Of a stretch of 64,000 bases of DNA, positions 59,437 to 64,000 are shown piece by piece. The translations under genes and the position numbers were made by a program. The stretch is taken from positions 197,629 to 261,628 of the forward strand of contig NZ_WJBI01000002.1 of NCBI RefSeq assembly GCF_020804225.1, in the 5' to 3' direction. Position 1 is the stretch's first letter, and every line of letters starts with the position of its first letter. The stretch comes from Methanosarcina sp. DH2. GTDB taxonomy: Archaea; Halobacteriota; Methanosarcinia; Methanosarcinales; Methanosarcinaceae. The notes under the pieces are model-generated. The model was not told where the DNA came from. It did no database searches and saw nothing but the letters and a program-made list of their open reading frames with translations.

Positions 59437-60279
59437 TTAAAAATATTCAATCTGCAGTCCAATTCCCACTTCCTTAAGCCTGCAAACCTTTGAAAGCTCG
59501 ATTTTTGAATTTAAGTCCGTACAGTGGCAGGCGTGGACGCAGGTCGGGTTAAGTATTTTGAGGTATTCGAGGGTCCCGTTCATCTTTTCTTCTGAGGGTT
59601 CCAGGAGATGGAAACCACCTATTATATCAAGGACCCTGCTGTCTCCGCAGATTTCTTTTGCATATTCGGTGATGTTGCAGATCCCGGAATGGGAGCAGCC
59701 CGTGATGATTACGAGCCCTGCCTCTGCCCTGTACACCAGGGCTGTGTCGTCCGGAAGGAGGTCGGGAATTTTATTTCCCTCGCCGTCCTGCATATATCCG
59801 ACAGCTGCCCCTGCCTCAAAAGCGAAGTTCCTGGGGATTTCCCCAAGAAAAACGAGCCTCTCGCTCAGCCAGAGGGGAATGCTTGAGAGCTGCAGCCGGA
59901 AGTGTTCGGAAAGCTTTTTGGGAGTGAGCAGGCTTCCGATTTCCCCTATCCCTTCACATTTTTTACTTTCGAAGGCGAGGGGATGGGCAACGAGAATTGG
60001 AGATCTGCAGGGCAGTCTTTCTATCCCTGCTTCCATGAAAAAGCGGATAAGGGGTTCAAGCCCCCAGCTGTGGTCCAGGTGTCCGTGGGAGATGACCAGG
60101 TAATCAAGGTCCGAAAGTGAAAGTCCCATTTTCCGGGCGTTTTTGAGGAAAATATCCGAATACCCGGTATCAAAAAGGACTCTGATGCCCGAATCCTCTA
60201 ACAGGAAGGACAAACCAGGCTCGGCGAGGAAATACCTGTCAATAAAGGTGTTGTTGTCAACAAGGACCGTGAGTTTCAT
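59437..60279 (-). CDS. MBL-fold metallohydrolase
   Basis: A 280-aa metallo-beta-lactamase-fold protein. MKLTVLVDNNTFIDRYFLAE, GIRVLFDTGYSDIFLKNARK and LVISHGHLDHSWGL (HGHLDH at 65-70) are its first metal half. GLVIITGCSHSGICNITEYA, IIGGFHLLEPSEE and VHACHCTDL are the other ligand parts. It is a shorter paralogue of 13297-14259, with the same order of motifs and the same Cys residues next to the histidines (GCSHSG against GCAHAG, CHCTD against MHCTG). The reaction is not known. The ATG has no clear Shine-Dalgarno sequence. Confidence 0.87.
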   Translation of the reverse strand: MKLTVLVDNNTFIDRYFLAEPGLSFLLEDSGIRVLFDTGYSDIFLKNARKMGLSLSDLDYLVISHGHLDHSWGLEPLIRFFMEAGIERLPCRSPILVAHPLAFESKKCEGIGEIGSLLTPKKLSEHFRLQLSSIPLWLSERLVFLGEIPRNFAFEAGAAVGYMQDGEGNKIPDLLPDDTALVYRAEAGLVIITGCSHSGICNITEYAKEICGDSRVLDIIGGFHLLEPSEEKMNGTLEYLKILNPTCVHACHCTDLNSKIELSKVCRLKEVGIGLQIEYF

Positions 60280-60614
60280 GAAGAGTTTAATTTGCCTGCA
60301 GCCTATAATAATATTATCAAATACTCATAAAACCAGTTAGGGTTGCGTGTTTCACTGCGAATACCCGGTACCCTTTATAAAATTATATCTCAAACACATC
60401 GGCCCCCGATGTATTTTCCTGAGATCACCCCGATTTTCCCATCCGGATCAGCTTTTTATTTCAGGCTTGTTTCAAATACCTGCCGTGAACCTGAACTCTT
60501 ACCCTGTACAGACTCAAAATAATAAAATCTGAAAATATAATTTCATTGTAATACTCGTGAAGAATGAAAGAAATACCTTTAGAAGTACTGATTCTGAGAA
60601 AAGATCTAGATCCT

Positions 60615-60669
60615 TATAAGGGAATTATAAGGGAATTATAAGGGAATTATAAAGGAATTATAAGGGAAA
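60615..60669. repeat. Five 11-nt tandem repeats
   Basis: TTATAAGGGAA occurs five times in succession, with one G-to-A change in the fourth. The surrounding stretch 60280-61005 contains no gene; on the far side it holds the end of the NosD-like gene. An equal spacing of 11 nt keeps each unit on the same face of the DNA. Confidence 0.85.
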
Positions 60670-61005
60670 AATCAAAACCAAGTGAAGGAATCTACCGGAG
60701 CTTAAAATTAAAAAGCTGGAACTTGAAATGAAAAGGAAACAGACTGAAAATGAATGGATATCATAAAAAAGAGAAGGGCTTGAAAATCTAAAAGCCTTAC
60801 AAGAGGTTTTAACAGAGCCCTTCCATGAATGACGGTTTGAATTCTCGTCTTTATTTTACAAGTTTCTCACAACTCTTCATTACCTTTTATATAAGCTCCT
60901 GATAATTTTTCTGAACCATCTCAGGAGTCAGAGGTACTCAAGGGTACTTATATGTATATTCCCAGCTGTGCCTTGTAGTATCCCTATATATTTCATATTG
61001 AGGCT

Positions 61006-62088
61006 TTATATTATCTGAGGCTTTTTATTCGCCATAAATGTCTCATCACCGTTGTTATCACTCGCGTTTCCTGAATTGTTATCCGAAGAGGTTTCATTTA
61101 CCAGAGGCATGTAATCTATACTTCCGGTAGTCTCATTGATAACATATGGAGTGTCGCCTATACCGTTTCCGTCAGCATCTTGCCCTGTGTAGTTACTCCA
61201 GAAATTACCTGCCGAACTGCTATTCCATATATTAGTCCCTTCATCTATCACATTAAGGAAATTCGAAAAATCGTTCTGATAGATAGTGTTGTTAGAAGAT
61301 TCATTAAGATATACTCCAAACTCATTCAGGTACACGGAGTTATTAACTATAGTATTGTATTCTGCCATCTCTCCAATGATTCCATAGTCGTTTTTTGAAA
61401 TAAGATTATAGGCAAGTATATTCCTTTCAGATGTTCCAAGAAGAATCCCTATTCCATTAGCACTTGCCGTGTTATTTATAATAGTGTTATTGACAGAATT
61501 ATTCAGCAAGATACCCTCGCCGTTTGACGTTAACCAGTTATCTGACAGCTCATTTTCTTCGGAATCGACGAGAACAATCCCACTATATCCGATGCCCACG
61601 AGGTTATTATAAATATAGTTACGCTGAGAACCATTGAGAGCAATGCCCACGTCATTCATTACCAGCGCATTGTTGCTTACTGAGCAGTTTTCCGCTCCTT
61701 CAAGATAAATCCCTACTTCATACCAGTCCTCGGCGGAAGGGCCTCCTGCGATATAAAATCCGGATATTGTCACATTACTTGCGTTAACGTAAAAAACATC
61801 ATCTTCCGGAACTGCACCCAGTACGTATATGCGGTTAACTTGGTCTTCTGACGTGGAATTTGAGATAATTGAAACCTCTTTATTCACCTCTATATTTTCC
61901 TGGTACACTCCAGGGTTTACAAGAATCGTATCCCCATTCTGTGAATTATTAACAGCTTCCTGGATCGAACTGTAGTTTTCTCCTCCATTGGAATCTACGG
62001 TAATAACCGCAGCGCCTGCCGGGATTATGACCATCCCGAGCATAAGAAGGAAAATTGTAAAAGCATTTAGAATTAATTTTCCATTCAT
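61006..62088 (-). CDS. Secreted NosD-like right-handed beta-helix protein
   Basis: A 360-aa exported protein. The signal peptide is residues 1-27 (LILNAFTIFLLMLGMVIIPA, GAA). VDSNGGENYSSIQEAVNNSQ, NGDTILVNPGVYQENIEVNK is the standard first turn of the NosD/pectate-lyase-like helix. About ten short coils then follow (NNALVMNDVGIALNGSQRN, LTSNGEGILLNNSVNNTIIN, GIGILLGTSERNILAYN), and GNFWSNYTGQDADGNGIGDT closes the helix. The tail is Asn/Ser-rich and lacks a recognisable sorting signal. Such proteins are abundant on Methanosarcina surfaces and may bind or cut polysaccharide. Confidence 0.88.
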   Translation of the reverse strand: MNGKLILNAFTIFLLMLGMVIIPAGAAVITVDSNGGENYSSIQEAVNNSQNGDTILVNPGVYQENIEVNKEVSIISNSTSEDQVNRIYVLGAVPEDDVFYVNASNVTISGFYIAGGPSAEDWYEVGIYLEGAENCSVSNNALVMNDVGIALNGSQRNYIYNNLVGIGYSGIVLVDSEENELSDNWLTSNGEGILLNNSVNNTIINNTASANGIGILLGTSERNILAYNLISKNDYGIIGEMAEYNTIVNNSVYLNEFGVYLNESSNNTIYQNDFSNFLNVIDEGTNIWNSSSAGNFWSNYTGQDADGNGIGDTPYVINETTGSIDYMPLVNETSSDNNSGNASDNNGDETFMANKKPQII

Positions 62089-62677
62089 AAACCAATACTC
62101 CCCTTAATTGATTGAACTATCCATACAGAAAAATAAATACTGTTTTTATAATAACTCGTAAGAATATAATCTGAGGTAATAAAAAGATTTTGAAATATAT
62201 ATTCTGAAAAATAAACCTGAACTATCATATATTCGCCTATTCAAATAGATCCTTCTGAGCCTGAAAAATCGGTTTAATAAAAAACTCATGGATCTTAAGA
62301 GCAGGTAAAATCCCTATCCTGAAAGCCTGAATGATAATGTTTAAGGAAAATTGAAGGTTAAAGAAAATAACGAAGGTAACGAAAATAAACTAATATAAAA
62401 ATAAAAAGAATAAATTGAAAAAAAATAAAAGAAATGTTTTATTAAAAATGAAAAGAACTTGAAAAGAAGAGAATCAATAACAGTAATAAAAGTAATAAAA
62501 GTAATAAAAGCAGTAAAAGCAGTAAAATTAATAAAGTTAACAAAGCTAATAAAGTTAATAAAAAAAATAGAAAATTGGCTCTGTTGATATTAATCAATCC
62601 ACTTAAAACCGATCTGGTCTGTTAAAACCGATCCGGTAAGCAGAACGCTGGAATTTATTTAAAAAATAAAAAGCGGA
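62089..62677. other. Non-coding region with AATAAA/GTAATAAAA repeats
   Basis: Between 62470 and 62570 AGTAATAAA, AGCAGTAAA and AGTTAATAAA words of 9-12 nt follow each other at least eight times. ACCGATC(T/C)GG(T) occurs twice around 62610-62636 (ACCGATCTGGTCTGTTAAA, ACCGATCCGGT). No gene is seen. Confidence 0.55.
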
Positions 62678-63376
62678 TTAGAAGTTCTCGGTAATATAAT
62701 CCGCCATAGACTCGAAAACCCGCCTGCCGTCATCAGAACCAAGGATTGATTCCGAAGCCCTTTCCGGGTGAGGCATGAGTCCGAAAACGTTCTTTGAAGC
62801 GTTTACTATTCCTGCGATGTTTTCAAGAGAGCCGTTAGGGTTGGCTTTATCCGTTGCTCTTCCTTTTTCATCTACATAACGGAAAACAACCTGTTCGTTC
62901 TCATCAAGCTCTGCCAGGTTCGGTTCTTCAGCGTAGAACTTGCCTTCCATATGGGCGATGGGCATCCTGATAACCTCTCCTTTCCTGAATTTTGAGGTAA
63001 AGGGGGTATTAGCTGTCTCAACCCTGAGATTAGTCCAGTGACACCTGAATTTGGGGTACTCGTTTGTTGTAAGAGCCCCTTCAAGAAGCCGGGCTTCGGT
63101 CAGGATTTGGAAACCATTGCAGATCCCGAGGACAGGTTTTCCTTCGGCTGCTATTTTTTTTACGGAATCCATAATAGGGGTTCGGGCTGCAATAGCTCCT
63201 GCCCTCAGGTAGTCTCCATAAGAAAAGCCGCCTGGAACAACAACCCCGTCAAAGCCTGTCAGGCTCTCTTCTTTGTACCAGACAGTTTCGGCATCCACAC
63301 CAACCACGTCTTTAAGGACATGAAGGACATCCATGTCGCAGTTTGTGCCTCCGAACTGAATAATGGCAATCTTCAT
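62678..63376 (-). CDS. purQ: Phosphoribosylformylglycinamidine synthase, glutaminase subunit
   Basis: A 232-aa class I glutamine amidotransferase that supplies ammonia for the fourth step of purine synthesis (FGAR to FGAM). IAIIQFGGTNCDMDVLHVLK, VVVPGGFSYGDYLRAGAIAA, KPVLGICNGFQILTEARLLE (nucleophile Cys in GICNGFQ) and FGLMPHPERASES (His and Glu of the triad) are present. It acts in a complex with PurS and with PurL, which is not in the window. The gene lies 88 nt after purS on the same strand. Confidence 0.97.
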   Translation of the reverse strand: MKIAIIQFGGTNCDMDVLHVLKDVVGVDAETVWYKEESLTGFDGVVVPGGFSYGDYLRAGAIAARTPIMDSVKKIAAEGKPVLGICNGFQILTEARLLEGALTTNEYPKFRCHWTNLRVETANTPFTSKFRKGEVIRMPIAHMEGKFYAEEPNLAELDENEQVVFRYVDEKGRATDKANPNGSLENIAGIVNASKNVFGLMPHPERASESILGSDDGRRVFESMADYITENF

Positions 63377-63464
63377 CTTTTTCCCTCAATCTTCCTTTTG
63401 TATTTTCAAAACGTTTAGCCTTCCGGGTTTTATTCTTAAATCCCTTAATTCTGCAGGGAGCCCC

Positions 63465-63716
63465 TCAGCTAAGTTCCTTGAGCTTTATAGTGTAGTTGTG
63501 GACGATTGGGTTTGCAATAAGCTTCTGGCACATCTCATCAACTTTCTGCTCCGCAACTTCGGCAGACTCTGCTTCGAGCACGATTTCATACAGTTTTGCA
63601 GTCTTTACGCTTTCGACTGCATATCCAAGGTGTCCGAGAGCCCTTTTAGCTGTAGTGCCTTCAGGGTCAAGCATGCCTGCTTTCTGTTCAATAGTTACTG
63701 TTGCCTGGTACTGCAT
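63465..63716 (-). CDS. purS: Phosphoribosylformylglycinamidine synthase subunit PurS
   Basis: An 83-aa protein, the small subunit that bridges PurQ and PurL. YQATVTIEQKAGMLDPEGTT, AKRALGHLGYAVESVKTAKL and CQKLIANPIVHNYTIKLKEL cover the whole family. I use ATG 63716 (MQYQATV), with GAGG nine bases upstream. A TTG 15 nt further up is possible but unlikely. It is the first gene of the purSQ pair; the promoter should lie in 63717-63900. Confidence 0.95.
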   Translation of the reverse strand: MQYQATVTIEQKAGMLDPEGTTAKRALGHLGYAVESVKTAKLYEIVLEAESAEVAEQKVDEMCQKLIANPIVHNYTIKLKELS

Positions 63717-64000
63717 CTTTGTAAGCCTCAATTTTGAATCTTTAAATTAATCAGGCTTTCACCTGTTTTTCAGCATCCCGAATATGGTATCAGGTGAAAG
63801 ATAAAATGGACTTAAAGGTGAACAAAGTGAACTTAAAGGTAAACAATTTCCGGTCTGCACCATAATAATTACAAGATGCTTAAAAACGTTGCGTATATTA
63901 CGGGATATAGATAAAAAACTTCCTTTATTGCAGGCAAAGAACTCATGAGAAGTTCTTTAAAGCCAGAGAATCCTTCTTTGCCTGAAGCCTCATCTATATT
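63717..64000. promoter_or_regulatory. purS upstream region with inverted repeat
   Basis: GGTGAAAGATAAAATGGACTT, AAAGGTGAACAAAGTGAACTT, AAAGGTAAACAA are short direct repeats (63788-63847). At 63931-63941 CAGGCAAAGAA is an exact inverted copy of TTCTTTGCCTG at 63974-63984, and between them AAGAACT...AGTTCTT forms a second, alternative hairpin. The nested arms look like a regulatory palindrome or RNA switch. A gene to the right could own it, because the window ends 16 nt later. Confidence 0.45.

Overview
The window looks like a chromosomal segment of a methanogenic archaeon, most likely Methanosarcina. The evidence is the archaeal-type PheT and RNase HII, the stand-alone purS and purQ genes, a FilR1/DUF1724 regulator, NosD-type surface proteins, long AT-rich intergenic regions full of short tandem repeats, and a 37-nt CRISPR repeat (ATTCGCGAGCAAGATCC...AAGGATTGAAAC) of the type I recall from M. 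mazei. I recognised no rRNA, tRNA or cas gene.

Layout. 1-4.5 kb (minus strand): a peptide/nickel-type ABC transporter fragment, with a permease cut by the window edge and two tandem paralogous solute-binding proteins whose best start codon is ATT. 4.8-7.75 kb: one CRISPR array of 36 repeats with its leader on the left. 7.8-25.4 kb: ordinary accessory and housekeeping genes (TPR protein, methyltransferase, metallo-beta-lactamase-fold enzyme, DUF2284, FGE-like, FilR1 regulator, DUF429, beta-propeller surface protein, pheT, NTF2-like), with a small MITE-like element, a glycosyltransferase remnant and many repeats. 25.5-58 kb (minus strand): a complete-looking extracellular contractile injection system (eCIS, Afp/PVC/MAC-like). 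58.6-64 kb: rnhB, a second MBL-fold enzyme, a NosD-like surface protein, purQ and purS.

The eCIS reads in transcription order: small Cys/His protein, AAA+ ATPase (Afp15-like), DUF4255 cap (Afp16-like), Ig/carboxypeptidase-regulatory-like protein, sheath, tube, zinc-ribbon protein, DUF6760, second tube, hypothetical protein, LysM (Afp7-like), gpD/gpV spike pair (Afp8-like), PAAR tip, gp25, two J-type baseplate proteins, tail protein I, and a fibre-like protein. Five putative cargo genes follow. All five share an N-terminal segment and four carry the DUF4157 eCIS-core domain. Their C-termini are unrelated: HNH nuclease-like, metallopeptidase-like, ankyrin array, OmpA-like, and coiled coil. Four of the five are preceded by a related ~50-bp promoter/leader. 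Capsid, portal and terminase genes are absent, so this is not a prophage.

The most unexpected result is translational. Six genes here (two solute-binding proteins, a J-type baseplate protein, the zinc-ribbon protein, DUF6760 and the small Cys/His protein) appear to start at near-cognate codons (ATT, CTG or ATA). In five of them the codon lies about 7-8 nt after a purine-rich Shine-Dalgarno sequence; in the sixth it overlaps the upstream stop codon. Standard gene calling would truncate or miss them. All family assignments are from reading the sequences; no database search was run.
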